64,000 bases of DNA from Maricaulis maris MCS10 (GCF_000014745.1 NC_008347.1:1187501-1251500), one strand, 5' to 3'; numbered from the stretch's first letter, positions 26,197 through 36,259 are shown. Made by a program: numbers and translations. Notes: generated by a model from the letters alone, not told the origin.

Positions 26197-27948
26197 ATGA
26201 CAGGACGCAAAACGTCACGGCGGGACTTGCTCAAGGGCGGCGCACTGGCTGTCGTCTCGGTCGGGGCAACGGGCGCTGCCACCGCGCGGCAGGTCAGCAC
26301 CACCGGCGCAGTCGTGGAGGAGGCCGTCACACCGCAAACGCTGCAATGCGCTGAAGCGCTGTTTGACGTTCGCTACACCGATGCCGAGCGTGAAATGGTC
26401 GTCGCCGAGATCGATGGCTGGATTGACCGGATGAGCCGGCAGCGGGCCCATGCCAAACCCAACACGCTTTCGCCTGCCACCGTTTTCGACCCGCGCCTGC
26501 GTTCCCGTCGCTATCGTGACCAGGCGGATCAGGTCGCCCCGTCCGGTGCGGATGCCGGCGCGCTGCCATCAAGCCCCGCCGACATCGCTTTCGCGCCTGT
26601 CTGGAAGCTGGGCCAGTGGATGCGGCGCGGCGTCCTGACCTCGCGCCGCCTGACCGATATCTATCTCGACCGTATCGCTGTCCATGGCGACACGCTGGAG
26701 TGTTTTGTCACGGTGACGCCGGACCTCGCCCGGGCCCAGGCGGATGCCGCCGACCGGGAGCTCGCCGCCGGTCAGGACCGTGGTCCGCTGCACGGTATTC
26801 CCTATGGCATGAAGGACATTGTCGATGTGGCCGGCGTGCGCGCGACCTGGGGGGCGACGCCCTATCAGGACCGTGTCGCTGAAGCCGATGCCACGGTGAC
26901 GACCAGGCTGCGCGAGGCAGGTGCTGTCCTGCTCGGCAAGACCACCAATGGGGCTTTGGCCTATGGTGATCGCTGGTTTGGCGGCATCACCCGCAATCCG
27001 TGGAATACGCAAGAGGGCTCGTCCGGCTCAAGCGCCGGTTCGGCCTCAGCGACGGCGGCCGGACTGGTTGCTTTCGGCATCGGTACCGAGACGCTGGGGT
27101 CGATCGTGTCGCCGTCCAATCGCTGTGGCACCACCGGTTTGCGCCCGACTTTCGGGCGGGTCTCGCGGCACGGGGCGATGGCGCTTTGCTGGTCGCTCGA
27201 CAAGATCGGGCCGATCTGCCGCTCGGTCGAGGATACCGGCCTGGTACTGGCGGCGCTGAACGGATTTGACGCCGCTGATGCCGGCTCACTGGATGTCGGG
27301 CTGGAGATTGATGCCGCCCGGCCGGTTCGGGGCATGCGGGTCGGCTACAGCCCGGCCTGGTTCGAGGCCGGCAGTGATGCCGACCGGGCGGCCCTGCAGG
27401 CGGCCCGGGATGCCGGTGTCGAACTGGTCGAGGTCGAACTGCCCGATCTGCCCTATGACGGCCTGTTCGCGGTCGTCGAAGCGGAATCGGCAGCTGCCTT
27501 TGAGCACCTGACCCTGTCCGGCGAGGATGACAGCCTGGTCTGGCAGGCGCCGGCGGCCTGGCCGAATACCTGGCGCCGGGCCCGCTTCATTTCCGCCGTC
27601 GATCTGATCAATGTCGACCGCTTCCGGCGCGAGGTGATGGAGATGATGGACGGTGTGATGGAGGGGCTGGATGCGATGATCGGCCCGAACTTCGCCAATG
27701 CATTGCTGGTCATCACCAATTATACCGGTCACCCGCAGCTGGCGATCAAGTCCGGCTATAACCAGCTTGCCACCCGGACCATTTTCGGCGATCCGGCGAG
27801 CGATGAGGGCACTACCCACCGCGTGCCGCAAACCACCAGCCTGTGGGCGCCCCTTTTTGAAGAAGGCACGCTGATCGCGCTGGGGCGCGAAATCGAACGC
27901 CGGCTCAATGTCGCGGATGACCATCCGCCCGCTTTCCACCAGGAGTGA
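26197..27948 (+). CDS. Amidase signature family hydrolase with Tat signal
   Basis: 583 aa. The N-terminus SRRDLLKGGALAVVSVGATG is a twin-arginine-like signal. The amidase triad is visible: Lys in GIPYGMKDIVDVAG, cis-Ser in GSSGSSAGSASA, and nucleophile Ser in TETLGSIVSPS. These enzymes hydrolyse carboxylic amides, often periplasmic when Tat-exported. Of the close ATGs, 26197 leaves the best spacing to AGGGGAG. The stop codon overlaps the ribosome-binding region of the following GST gene, so the two form an operon. The substrate is unknown; GatA function is excluded by the signal and the lack of gatB/C nearby. Confidence 0.9.
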   Translation: MTGRKTSRRDLLKGGALAVVSVGATGAATARQVSTTGAVVEEAVTPQTLQCAEALFDVRYTDAEREMVVAEIDGWIDRMSRQRAHAKPNTLSPATVFDPRLRSRRYRDQADQVAPSGADAGALPSSPADIAFAPVWKLGQWMRRGVLTSRRLTDIYLDRIAVHGDTLECFVTVTPDLARAQADAADRELAAGQDRGPLHGIPYGMKDIVDVAGVRATWGATPYQDRVAEADATVTTRLREAGAVLLGKTTNGALAYGDRWFGGITRNPWNTQEGSSGSSAGSASATAAGLVAFGIGTETLGSIVSPSNRCGTTGLRPTFGRVSRHGAMALCWSLDKIGPICRSVEDTGLVLAALNGFDAADAGSLDVGLEIDAARPVRGMRVGYSPAWFEAGSDADRAALQAARDAGVELVEVELPDLPYDGLFAVVEAESAAAFEHLTLSGEDDSLVWQAPAAWPNTWRRARFISAVDLINVDRFRREVMEMMDGVMEGLDAMIGPNFANALLVITNYTGHPQLAIKSGYNQLATRTIFGDPASDEGTTHRVPQTTSLWAPLFEEGTLIALGREIERRLNVADDHPPAFHQE

Positions 27949-27950
27949 TC

Positions 27951-28580
27951 ATGAAATTCTTTGACTACAAGGCTGCACCCAGCCCGCGCCGGGCCCGTAT
28001 CCTGATGGCCGAGAAGGGCATTGATATCGAGATCGAGCAAATCGATCTGGGTGCCCGCGCCCAGTTTGACCCCGCCTTCAAGGCGATCAATCCGCGCTGT
28101 ACCGTGCCGGCCCTCCAGCTCGATGACGGGACCGTCCTTTGCGACAACGCATCGATCGCCCGCTATTTCGAGGAAATCTATCCGGACCCGCCGATGTTGG
28201 GCCGGACACCGGTTGAAAAGGCTCTGGTCGCCGAGTGGCTGGCGCGGGTCGAGGGGGAAGGGCTGATGGGCGTCGCCGAAGCGCTGCGCAACCGGTCCGA
28301 ATTCTTCAAGGATTCCTCGGTTACCGGCCCCAATCGCTATGCCCAGGTGCCCGAGCTGATCGAGCGGGGGCGGGCGCGGGCGACGGCCTGCCTGCACGAT
28401 CTCGACACCCGTCTGGGTGAGGCGGCCTATCTGGCCGGCGACGCGTTCAGCGCGGCCGATATCGCCGCCTTCGTCTTTGTCGACTTCACCGCCTGGATCA
28501 AGCTGCCCATGCCGGAAGGCCTGGACAATCTGGCCCGCTGGCGCGAAGCGGTGGCGGCGCGGCCGAGCATCGAGGCCTGA
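27951..28580 (+). CDS. Glutathione S-transferase family protein
   Basis: 209 aa. The N-terminal thioredoxin fold (MKFFDYKAAPSPRRARILMAEKG, shown in part) has the GSH-site segment TVPALQLDDGTVLCDNASIA; the C-terminal domain has the FSAADIAAFVF capping motif. AGGAG at 27941 inside the end of the amidase gene gives 5-bp spacing to this ATG. Translationally linked to the amidase. The substrate is unknown. Confidence 0.9.
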   Translation: MKFFDYKAAPSPRRARILMAEKGIDIEIEQIDLGARAQFDPAFKAINPRCTVPALQLDDGTVLCDNASIARYFEEIYPDPPMLGRTPVEKALVAEWLARVEGEGLMGVAEALRNRSEFFKDSSVTGPNRYAQVPELIERGRARATACLHDLDTRLGEAAYLAGDAFSAADIAAFVFVDFTAWIKLPMPEGLDNLARWREAVAARPSIEA

Positions 28581-28609
28581 CGTCTGGAGCTGGTTAGGGC
28601 CGGCCGGGC

Positions 28610-29542
28610 TCAGCTCTGACGGGTCGGGAACAGCGTCTTGCCTTTCAGGCGAAGCTCGAACAGGTCCGGCCGCGAATAATGGCCGGCCGGATCGCAGGCG
28701 GCTTTCGCCTTGCGGACTTCGTCCAGATTGGCGTCGGCATAGAGGATGGTTTCTCCATCCGCCGGCCCGGCAATGATCTCGCCGCGTGGATCGATGATCA
28801 CGCTCTGCCCTGTGTGTTCAAAGGCGTTCAGCGGTTTGAACCGCTCCGGCACATGCTGATCGAGACGCAAGCCGGCAGCCGCGATGACATAGGCGCCGGC
28901 CTGGCTGGCAAAGGCCCGGGACAACAGATGCTGCCGGGCCCAGACCGGATCGCTGGGCGCGTTTTCCGGCTCATGACCCGGCCAGGCGGCGACATGGACC
29001 TGCGTGCCCTGCGCAATGAGTGAGAAGCCGGGCAGGACGATATTGTGCTCCCAGCAATTGAGGCCGGACAGGCGCCCATAGGGTCGTTCATGGACCACCA
29101 GCCCGTCGGCATCGCCATCCGCCCAGACCGACCGTTCATGATGGGTGGGTTTCAGCTTGCGGTGACGCCCCATGACCTCGCCTTCGCGGGAGATGAAGAC
29201 GAGGCTGGCGTAGATCGAGCTTTGCGTCGCCGGATCGAGTTCGGCGATGCCGATCACCACATCGGTTCCGGCGGCGCGGGCTGCCTTGCAGATCTGCGCG
29301 ATCTCCGGCCCGTCCAGACGCACGGCCTGTTCGAGATAAAGCGCCGCCGCCTCCCACCACAGATCCCCGAGCGGCGCCTCGATGAAGAAGGGGTAGCCGG
29401 GTAGCCAGGTCTCGCCGAAGGCCGCGATATCGGCGCCATTGCGACCCGCCTCAGCGATCAGCTCGCAGGCCTTGTCGGTGCAGGCCTGCCGGTCGAAGAC
29501 AATCGGAGCCGCCTGGATGGCCGCCAGTATGAAACCGGTCAT
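28610..29542 (-). CDS. Carbon-nitrogen hydrolase, nitrilase type
   Basis: 310 aa. The Glu-Lys-Cys triad is seen in FGETWLPGYPFF (near residue 43), RKLKPTHHE (near 130) and LNCWEHN (near 163). CWEH together with GYPxF is typical of aliphatic/aryl nitrilases rather than amidases, so cleavage of nitriles to acids is likely. Cytoplasmic. The ATG overlaps the stop of the S9 peptidase gene (ATGA), making it the second gene of an operon. The substrate is unknown. Confidence 0.9.
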   Translation of the reverse strand: MTGFILAAIQAAPIVFDRQACTDKACELIAEAGRNGADIAAFGETWLPGYPFFIEAPLGDLWWEAAALYLEQAVRLDGPEIAQICKAARAAGTDVVIGIAELDPATQSSIYASLVFISREGEVMGRHRKLKPTHHERSVWADGDADGLVVHERPYGRLSGLNCWEHNIVLPGFSLIAQGTQVHVAAWPGHEPENAPSDPVWARQHLLSRAFASQAGAYVIAAAGLRLDQHVPERFKPLNAFEHTGQSVIIDPRGEIIAGPADGETILYADANLDEVRKAKAACDPAGHYSRPDLFELRLKGKTLFPTRQS

Positions 29543-31599
29543 GGCGCGCCCGGCTGTGGGAGGGGCGCAGCGCCGGGATCATGCTCATCGAACCAGCGCA
29601 GGATCTCGGCGACCTTGGTCAACAGCCGGCTCGGGCGCGAATTGGATATGCCGTGGAAACTGTCCGGTATGATGACCAGGCGCGTCGGTACGTTGTTGAG
29701 ATGAAGCGCTGAGTAATACTGCTCGGTCTCGGCCCGCGGCGTGCGAACATCGGCTCCGCCGACCATCATCAGGGTCGGTGTGGTGACATTGCCGACGAGC
29801 GATAGCGGCGAGCGGCGCCAGTATTCGTCCGGATCCTCCCAGGGCGGGCTGGCGAACCAGTAGCGATAGAAGAATTGCGGCAGGTCGGAATAGAGCACGA
29901 AACTGGCCCAGTTGATCACCGGCTTGACCGAGGCGGCCGCGGCGAAGCGGTCGGTATTGCCGATGATCCACGCGGTCAGCAGTCCACCGCCGGACCCCCC
30001 GGTGACAAACAGCCGCTCCTCGTCGATGAAGCCGCGGCCCAGCATGTGATCGACCCCGCCCATCAGGTCGTCGTAGTCGTCGCCGGGATAGGCATGGTGG
30101 ATGAGGTTGGCGAAGTCATACCCATAGCTCGTCGATCCGCGCGGGTTTGTGTAGAGCACGACATATCCGGCGGCGGCCATCAGCTGCAGCTCGGCGGAAA
30201 AGGTCGGACCATAGGCGGTGAACGGACCGCCATGGATTTCCAGGATCATCGGCCAGGCGCGCGACGGATCGAAATCGGGCGGATAGAGCACCCAGCCATG
30301 GATGTCGCGGCCGTCGGCCGGAGAAGCCCAGCTCACGGCCTCGGCCGGTGACAGGGCGGTGCCAGCCAGGGCGTCACTGTTCAGATCGGTCAGCAAGCTC
30401 TGCACGCCGTCGGCGGTGACCAGGGCCAGCTCGGCAGGGTGTTGCGGCGAGCCTGTGGTGAAGACCACATCGCCAGTTGCGGAAACGGCATAATCGCCGC
30501 CGGTATAAGGACGTCCGAATGTCGAGCCGATCAGTCCTTCGGCCACGACGCTCAGACTGCCATCCAGGGCGACAAATCCGACCCGGGTTGTGCCGCGATC
30601 ATCGAACTGGACATAGAGACCTGAACTGTCGCCAGCCCATTGCGGATTGCCGACCGAGCGGTCGAGCGAAGCCGTCAGTGAGCGTGCCGTCCCGCCCCCG
30701 CTTGGGACGATGTAGAGTTCGGTATTGTGATAGCCCATCCGGTGGTCATCATATCCGAGATAAGCGATCCATTGTCCGTCCGGGGAAGCTCGCGGAGAGG
30801 CGTCCGGCCCGGCCCGGTCTGTCAGCTGGGTGACGTCACCGGTGGCGATGTCGAGCCGGTGCAATTCGCTGTCGGGTGGCAGCTGCCCCAGTTGCGGGCG
30901 TCGATCGGCGGAAAAGATCAGCGACGCGCCGTCATTGGCCCAGACGAAATCACCCGAACCGCCCAACCCGTCTTCGCTGAGCAGGGTGGTCGTCCCGGTC
31001 CGCAGGTCGATCATGTAGAATTGCTGGATGCCGGGCGGGATGTTGCCGGCACCGTCGAGGCGGAAGGTGAGGCGGTTTTCGACAACGGCCGGCGCCGCTC
31101 GTTCGGCGTCCTCCGCTGCAGCGGGCAGGGCCGCTGCAACCGGTCCGGGAAGGGCCTTGAACATTGACCAGGCGAGGCGGTTGCCATCGGGCGACCAGGC
31201 CAGCCCACCGGGAGCGCCGGGCAGCTCCGTCACCAATGAGTCGCTTCCATCGCGGCTGCGTGTCCGCAGGCTGACGCCGGCTTCACCGGCATAGGTGTAG
31301 GCGAGGGTCTGGCCGTCTGGCGACCAGCGCGGCGATCCGGACGCTGCTCCGTCGGCGGACAGGGGTTCGTGATGGGATCCATCCGCTCGGACAAGCCAAA
31401 TAGAAGATCGGGTTTGGTCGCTTTTGACGTCATTTGTGCGGCGCACATAAGCAACCCGCTCACCGTCGGGCGAGATGCTGGGCGCTGATGCGGCCTCGAG
31501 CTGAAAGATAATTTCGGGCGTCAACGGTGTTGCTGATTGTCCGCATGCTGCGCCTGCGAAGGCGATCGCGGCCAACATTCCCGCTATCGGTTTGATCAC
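29539..31599 (-). CDS. Exported S9 family peptidase (prolyl oligopeptidase/dipeptidyl peptidase type)
   Basis: 686 aa from the GTG at 31599 (VIKPIAGMLAAIAFAGAACG signal region; GGAGA about 6 bp upstream). An N-terminal beta-propeller of WD40-like PD40 repeats (SPDGERVAYVR, SPDGQTLAYTY, SPDGQWIAYLG) precedes the alpha/beta-hydrolase domain with Ser in VTGGSGGGLL, Asp in GADVRTP and His in SFHGIS. Upstream in-frame ATGs exist to 31689 but would bury the signal peptide. It probably degrades peptides in the periplasm; it diverges from the TonB receptor gene, which may import the substrates. Confidence 0.9.
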   Translation of the reverse strand: MIKPIAGMLAAIAFAGAACGQSATPLTPEIIFQLEAASAPSISPDGERVAYVRRTNDVKSDQTRSSIWLVRADGSHHEPLSADGAASGSPRWSPDGQTLAYTYAGEAGVSLRTRSRDGSDSLVTELPGAPGGLAWSPDGNRLAWSMFKALPGPVAAALPAAAEDAERAAPAVVENRLTFRLDGAGNIPPGIQQFYMIDLRTGTTTLLSEDGLGGSGDFVWANDGASLIFSADRRPQLGQLPPDSELHRLDIATGDVTQLTDRAGPDASPRASPDGQWIAYLGYDDHRMGYHNTELYIVPSGGGTARSLTASLDRSVGNPQWAGDSSGLYVQFDDRGTTRVGFVALDGSLSVVAEGLIGSTFGRPYTGGDYAVSATGDVVFTTGSPQHPAELALVTADGVQSLLTDLNSDALAGTALSPAEAVSWASPADGRDIHGWVLYPPDFDPSRAWPMILEIHGGPFTAYGPTFSAELQLMAAAGYVVLYTNPRGSTSYGYDFANLIHHAYPGDDYDDLMGGVDHMLGRGFIDEERLFVTGGSGGGLLTAWIIGNTDRFAAAASVKPVINWASFVLYSDLPQFFYRYWFASPPWEDPDEYWRRSPLSLVGNVTTPTLMMVGGADVRTPRAETEQYYSALHLNNVPTRLVIIPDSFHGISNSRPSRLLTKVAEILRWFDEHDPGAAPLPQPGAP

Positions 31600-31875
31600 A
31601 AACAGTCTCCGTCCAATTTCTCGCGGTCTGAAAATGCCGCTCATCCATCCATCCCACACAGACGCTGCAATTCTGTGCCCTGATTGCAACAGCTGTCCGA
31701 AAAGTGTCGCTTTTCGAGCCTTCGGTGCGGAATTCCGTGTGGGCGACGCAGCAATTGTGCTTCACCCAATATCGCAATTCGGTCAGATTGATTTGAATGA
31801 TGGGGCATTCCCCCATCGGGCGCATCAAAAAAGAACGACGGCACGACCGTCGACCCAACGGGAGGAAGTTAGAGT

Positions 31876-34395
31876 ATGTCATCCACCAAACGCACACTTT
31901 TGTTCGCCGCAGCCTCGGTGATCGCACTGACCGGCGCTCAGGCTGCCGCCCAGGACAGCCGCTCTGTCGACGTCATCACCGTGACGGCTCAGAAGCGCGA
32001 ACAAGGTATCCAGGACGTCCCGGTTGCCGTGACGGCCTATAATGCCGAGCTGCTCCAGAACGCCGGCGTCCGTGACCTGAAGGACCTCGCCGTCATCGCG
32101 CCGGGCATCAACGTCACCTCGACCTCGAACGAGTTCGTCACCACCGCCCGTATCCGCGGCATCGGTACGGTTGGCGACAATCCGGGTCTGGAATCATCGG
32201 TTGGTATCGTCATCGACGGCGTGCCGCGCGCCCGTAACGGCGTTGGCTTCAACGACCTCGGCGAGCTCGAGCGTATCGAAGTGCTGCGCGGCCCGCAGGG
32301 TACGCTGTTCGGCGCCAACACCTCGGCCGGCATCATCAATGTCGTGACCAAGCGCCCCGAGTACGAGTTCAGCTCGCATGCCGAACTGGAATACGTCGCC
32401 GGATCTGAAGAGGGCTATGGCGTTGCTGGTGGCTTCACCGGTGGTGTGTCCGACAATCTGGCGATGCGCGTCTTCGGCGCCTACCGCGAACGTGACGGTT
32501 TCCAGACTGTCGAGACCTTCGGCGGCCCGCGCACGGAAGACCGTGACGGCGACCAGGACTACTTCACCCTGCGCACGCAATTCCTGCTCGATTTCAGCGA
32601 GAATGTCAGCCTGCTCCTGTCGGCAGACTACACCAAGCGCGAAGAGTTCTGTTGTGGTGCGCCGAGCCTCGTCTCGGGTCCGACCGCTGCGGCGATCAAC
32701 GCCTTGGTTCCCGGTGCCCGCCCGCTGGCCGGTTCCGAGGACCCGTTCAGCCGCGTGATCCAGGCCAACCGTGACACCGGTCAGAACATCATCGACCACG
32801 GTTACAGCGGCGAGCTGAACTGGGAGTTCGACAATTTCGACATGACGGCGATCGTCTCGGACCGCAGCTACAGCCTGCGCTCGGGTCAGGACACCGACTT
32901 CACCGGTGCCGACATCGTCTTCCGTGATGCGTCGAACAACACCTTTGATTTCGACAACACCACGCTCGAGCTTCGCTTCTCTGGCGAAGGTGAAAGCGTC
33001 GACTGGATGTTCGGCATGTATTACTCGGACGAAAATCTCGTCCGCGGCGATGCCATCCAGATGGGCAATGTGTTCGAACCCTATCTCGGTCTGCTCGGTG
33101 GCAGCCCGACCCTGGTCACCGATCTGGCCAATGGTCTCGGCTTCACCTTCATTCCGGGCTTCGGCGGCCTTGCACCGGGTTCCGGCGCTCCGCTCGGTGG
33201 CGGCAATCCGCTGGGGGACACCTTCACCCAGCAGGGTGAAAGCCTGAGCTTCTTCACGCACAACACCTGGCATGTGCTGGAAAACACCGACATCACCTTC
33301 GGTCTGCGTCACACCAGCACCGACAAGGAAGCGACGTTTGACTTTGCAGACAGCTCCGTGCCGGCCTGTGACGTCTGGGAAGCCGTGTTCGGTGACGCGC
33401 TGGACTTCTCGACCCCGCTCAGCCAGGCAATCCTGAACGGCTTCTCGGCCGGTTCCGGCGTGGCTGTGGCCGACCTGGTGACCTTCGGTACCTTCACCTG
33501 TCTGCCGTTCTCGCGTGATGTCTACGCCCAGATCGACAACACCCAGTCGCTGGAAGAAAACCAGCTGTCCGGCCTGCTCTCCGTCTCGCACCGCATCAAT
33601 GACGACTTCCTCGTCTATGGTACGTTCTCGCGCGGCTACAAGGCCGGTGGCTTCAACCTCGACCGCTTCACCCAGGCGGGTTCTTCGGCGGTTGATTTCC
33701 AGTCCGTCCTGGCTGACCCGTCCTCCTATCCGGCTCGTTTCGATCCGGAAGTCGTCGACAGTGTCGAGATCGGTTTCAAGACCGAATGGTTCAACGACAC
33801 GCTGCTGGCCAACCTGTACCTGTTCAGCTCGGACTTCGAGACCTACCAGCTGAACACGTTCAACGGCATCGGCTACTTCGTCACCTCGATCGACGGTGCG
33901 TCGACCCAGGGTGCCGAAGCCGAGATCCTCTGGTTGCCGGAAAGCATGCCGGGCCTGACTGTTCAGGGTGGTGTCACCTACGCCGACGCGCGTTACGACA
34001 ACTTCGCCCCGACCGGTACGGCTGACGTTGACCGCCTGTCCGGCCAGAACTTCTCGCTGGCTCCGGAATGGTACACCTCGGCTTCGGTGTCCTACACCGG
34101 TGAGCTTGAGGGCGGCATGAACTGGCTGGCCCACCTTGATGGTCGCTGGATGTCCGAGCAGAACACCGGTTCCGACCTTGACCCGGAAAAGGTCCAGGAC
34201 GGTTACATGGTGTTCAACGGCCGCGTCGGTCTCAGTGCCGAGGACGAAGCCTGGTCGCTTGAACTCTGGGGTCGCAACCTGCTGGATGAAGAGTATGTCC
34301 AGGTTGGCTTTGACGGTCCGTTCCAGCCGGGTTCCTTTAACGCCTTCCTTGGTCAGCCGCGTACCTATGGTTTGACCCTGCGCGTGCGCAACTAG
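31876..34395 (+). CDS. TonB-dependent outer-membrane receptor
   Basis: 839 aa with a signal peptide ending near AQAAAQ. The plug domain begins VDVITVTAQKREQGIQDVPVAV and includes RGIGTVGDNPGLE and VEVLRGPQGTLFGANTS-type motifs (here IEVLRGPQGTLFG). The barrel ends GLTLRVRN. The type is common in Caulobacterales for uptake of sugars, peptides or aromatic compounds rather than only siderophores. AGGAAG precedes the ATG. A terminator follows at 34419. The ligand is unknown; the adjacent divergent peptidase makes peptides plausible. Confidence 0.95.
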   Translation: MSSTKRTLLFAAASVIALTGAQAAAQDSRSVDVITVTAQKREQGIQDVPVAVTAYNAELLQNAGVRDLKDLAVIAPGINVTSTSNEFVTTARIRGIGTVGDNPGLESSVGIVIDGVPRARNGVGFNDLGELERIEVLRGPQGTLFGANTSAGIINVVTKRPEYEFSSHAELEYVAGSEEGYGVAGGFTGGVSDNLAMRVFGAYRERDGFQTVETFGGPRTEDRDGDQDYFTLRTQFLLDFSENVSLLLSADYTKREEFCCGAPSLVSGPTAAAINALVPGARPLAGSEDPFSRVIQANRDTGQNIIDHGYSGELNWEFDNFDMTAIVSDRSYSLRSGQDTDFTGADIVFRDASNNTFDFDNTTLELRFSGEGESVDWMFGMYYSDENLVRGDAIQMGNVFEPYLGLLGGSPTLVTDLANGLGFTFIPGFGGLAPGSGAPLGGGNPLGDTFTQQGESLSFFTHNTWHVLENTDITFGLRHTSTDKEATFDFADSSVPACDVWEAVFGDALDFSTPLSQAILNGFSAGSGVAVADLVTFGTFTCLPFSRDVYAQIDNTQSLEENQLSGLLSVSHRINDDFLVYGTFSRGYKAGGFNLDRFTQAGSSAVDFQSVLADPSSYPARFDPEVVDSVEIGFKTEWFNDTLLANLYLFSSDFETYQLNTFNGIGYFVTSIDGASTQGAEAEILWLPESMPGLTVQGGVTYADARYDNFAPTGTADVDRLSGQNFSLAPEWYTSASVSYTGELEGGMNWLAHLDGRWMSEQNTGSDLDPEKVQDGYMVFNGRVGLSAEDEAWSLELWGRNLLDEEYVQVGFDGPFQPGSFNAFLGQPRTYGLTLRVRN

Positions 34396-34418
34396 GCACA
34401 CGGTCAATCGTGACAAGA

Positions 34419-34448
34419 AGGGCCGGGGCGCAAGCTCCGGCCCTTTTT
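34419..34448 (+). terminator. Rho-independent terminator after the TonB receptor
   Basis: AGGGCCGG (34419-34426) pairs with CCGGCCCT (34437-34444), extended by GGC/GCT around a short loop, and is followed by TTTTT. Confidence 0.9.
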
Positions 34449-34570
34449 GCATGCGCGGATGCGGTTTGCCCTATGGAGGTCACTGACCTTTAATGCTATT
34501 TCGGTGGAGGACGCGGGCCTTCAATTCGCCTTTTTCCGGTGATTTCTGGCCGCATTCGATGGAAGATTTC

Positions 34571-35620
34571 ATGCTTGACCTCGCTTTGACCCCTCGCACC
34601 CGAAAAACGCTGCTGATGGCGGCCGGACTGGTCGTCCTGGCCGCTGTGGTGCTGTTTTCATTCGGCCCGTTTTCCGTCGGATCGATCGAGGCCCGGCTGG
34701 CGGTCGGCGCTCGCGAAGCGCTTGATTCGCGCGGGCATGACTGGGCCAGCGTGCGCATGGACGGGCAGCGGGCCATCCTGACCGGTGCCGCGCCGGACGT
34801 GGAGGCGCGCGACGATGCCATCGCCACCGTCCTGACATCGAGCTGGAGTGGCGGAGTGGTCGCCGGCGGCGTCACCCGCGTCATCGACGAGACAATCGAG
34901 GCACGCTTGCAGTCGGGATTTGTGTTCCGCGCGGATGTCGCCACCAATGGCCGGGTGTTGATCCGGGGCGATGCCACCGATGCCGGGGCCCGCGACGCGG
35001 TGGCCCGCTATGCCAGCGCCAATTTTCCCGGTGGTGCCGATACCGACCTGACCCTCGTTCCTGGCGGGTCTGCCTCGCCGGACTGGGAGGAGGCCGCCAA
35101 GCGCTTGCTGGGTCAGCTGGCACGGTTGGATCGCGGTGCCTTGGTGCTGCGCGGCGAGCAAGGGGCCCTGGTCGGTGAAGCGTCAAACCCGCAGATTGCG
35201 CGTTCGGTGACCCAGACGCTTCAGGCCATGCCGACACCATTCCGGGCGGCGACGGTCATCACGCCCGCCGGTGCGCCAGCCGAAGTTCGGGTCGAGGACG
35301 TTGCCGCCTGCTCAGCGGTGATCCTGGCCGCTCAAGGCACTGAAATGCCGCGCTTCGAGCGCGCAGGTGCGACGCCCAGCCCCTTCACATCCGTCGCCCT
35401 GCGGCGGGTCGGTCGCATGTTCGCCGCCTGCCCGGACGACGCCGCTTTGACGGTCTCGGTCCGCCGCAGTGCCGATGATGCCGAGCTGGACGAGGCCCGG
35501 ATCGCTGCCGTGACCGGGCTGGTCACCAATGTCACCGCGGAAAACCCGCGTGTATTCGTTGTCCTGACCGATCGACAGGATGACGCCATATCATTCGCAA
35601 TCGCGACGCTTGAGGGCTGA
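34571..35620 (+). CDS. BON-domain envelope protein with degenerate OmpA-like C-terminus
   Basis: 350 aa. A single helix (residues 14-32) anchors the protein. Two stretches resemble BON domains (RLAVGAREALDSRGHDWASVRMDGQ and the following repeat with GRVLIRGDATDAGARDAV, both partial quotations). The last ~110 residues have the spacing of an OmpA peptidoglycan-binding fold (LRRVGRMFAACPDDAALTVSV) but lack the usual NxxLSxxRA motif. The start at 34571 is chosen for GGAAG upstream. The next gene begins 3 bp after the stop, so they are cotranscribed. Confidence 0.6.
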   Translation: MLDLALTPRTRKTLLMAAGLVVLAAVVLFSFGPFSVGSIEARLAVGAREALDSRGHDWASVRMDGQRAILTGAAPDVEARDDAIATVLTSSWSGGVVAGGVTRVIDETIEARLQSGFVFRADVATNGRVLIRGDATDAGARDAVARYASANFPGGADTDLTLVPGGSASPDWEEAAKRLLGQLARLDRGALVLRGEQGALVGEASNPQIARSVTQTLQAMPTPFRAATVITPAGAPAEVRVEDVAACSAVILAAQGTEMPRFERAGATPSPFTSVALRRVGRMFAACPDDAALTVSVRRSADDAELDEARIAAVTGLVTNVTAENPRVFVVLTDRQDDAISFAIATLEG

Positions 35621-35623
35621 GGC

Positions 35624-36259
35624 ATGTTTTACCTGATCTGGGAAATGGGGATTTTGTTGTTGCTGGCGGTCGGGTTCGGCGTTTTCGTCGGCTATCAACT
35701 CTGGTCCGGCGATGCCCGCAGCGCCGAGGCAGATGCCGCCGTGGCCGAGAATGCCCGCCTGCGCCAGGAAAACGAGAATCTCGCGCGCCGCCTTGGCGAG
35801 GCCGAGGCCCAGTCCCGCGTGGCCGCAGCGGATCCGTCGCCGGCTCGCGTCGAAGCGCCGGAGATCGCCATGCCGGAGACGGTCGTGCGCGACGCTGCCA
35901 CGGCCCCGTCGGCAACACCGAAGCCGAAACCTGCCGCGAAACCCGCGCCAGCGAAGCCCTCAGCCGAGAAACCCTCAGCCGCGAAGCCCAAAGCCGCCGC
36001 CAAGCCCAAAGCCAGCCCGAAGGCGAAATCGGCGCCGAAGCCTGGCAAGCCAGCCGTCGAAGCCGGCGGTGATCTTGGCGCGATCAAAGGGCTCGGTCCC
36101 AAGGCTGCTGCCGCGCTGAAAACCGGTGGCGTGACCTCGGTGGCCCAGATTGCCGCCTGGACGGACGCGGACATCGAGCGTTGGGACGCGGCCATCAATG
36201 GTCGCGGCCGGATTGTGCGGGATGACTGGGTCGGTCAGGCCAAAAAGCTCACCGGCTGA
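35624..36259 (+). CDS. Membrane-anchored protein with lysine/proline/alanine linker and C-terminal helix-hairpin-helix domain
   Basis: 211 aa. An N-terminal helix (residues 4-27) is followed by a short coiled coil (RLRQENENLARRLGEAEAQ) and a ~60-residue KPA-rich linker. The C-terminal ~60 residues (LGAIKGLGPKAAAALKTGG through GRIVRDDWVGQAKKL) match the helix-hairpin-helix module found in flap-endonuclease-like and NADH-dehydrogenase-associated proteins. The domain may bind DNA or protein. It is cotranscribed with the BON-domain gene. Confidence 0.7.
   Translation: MFYLIWEMGILLLLAVGFGVFVGYQLWSGDARSAEADAAVAENARLRQENENLARRLGEAEAQSRVAAADPSPARVEAPEIAMPETVVRDAATAPSATPKPKPAAKPAPAKPSAEKPSAAKPKAAAKPKASPKAKSAPKPGKPAVEAGGDLGAIKGLGPKAAAALKTGGVTSVAQIAAWTDADIERWDAAINGRGRIVRDDWVGQAKKLTG

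Noticed and set aside
32194-34452. 752-codon frame antisense to the TonB receptor
   Set aside because: Long antisense frames are expected opposite GC-rich coding sequence; there is no ribosome-binding site or known motif, and the plus strand is clearly the receptor.
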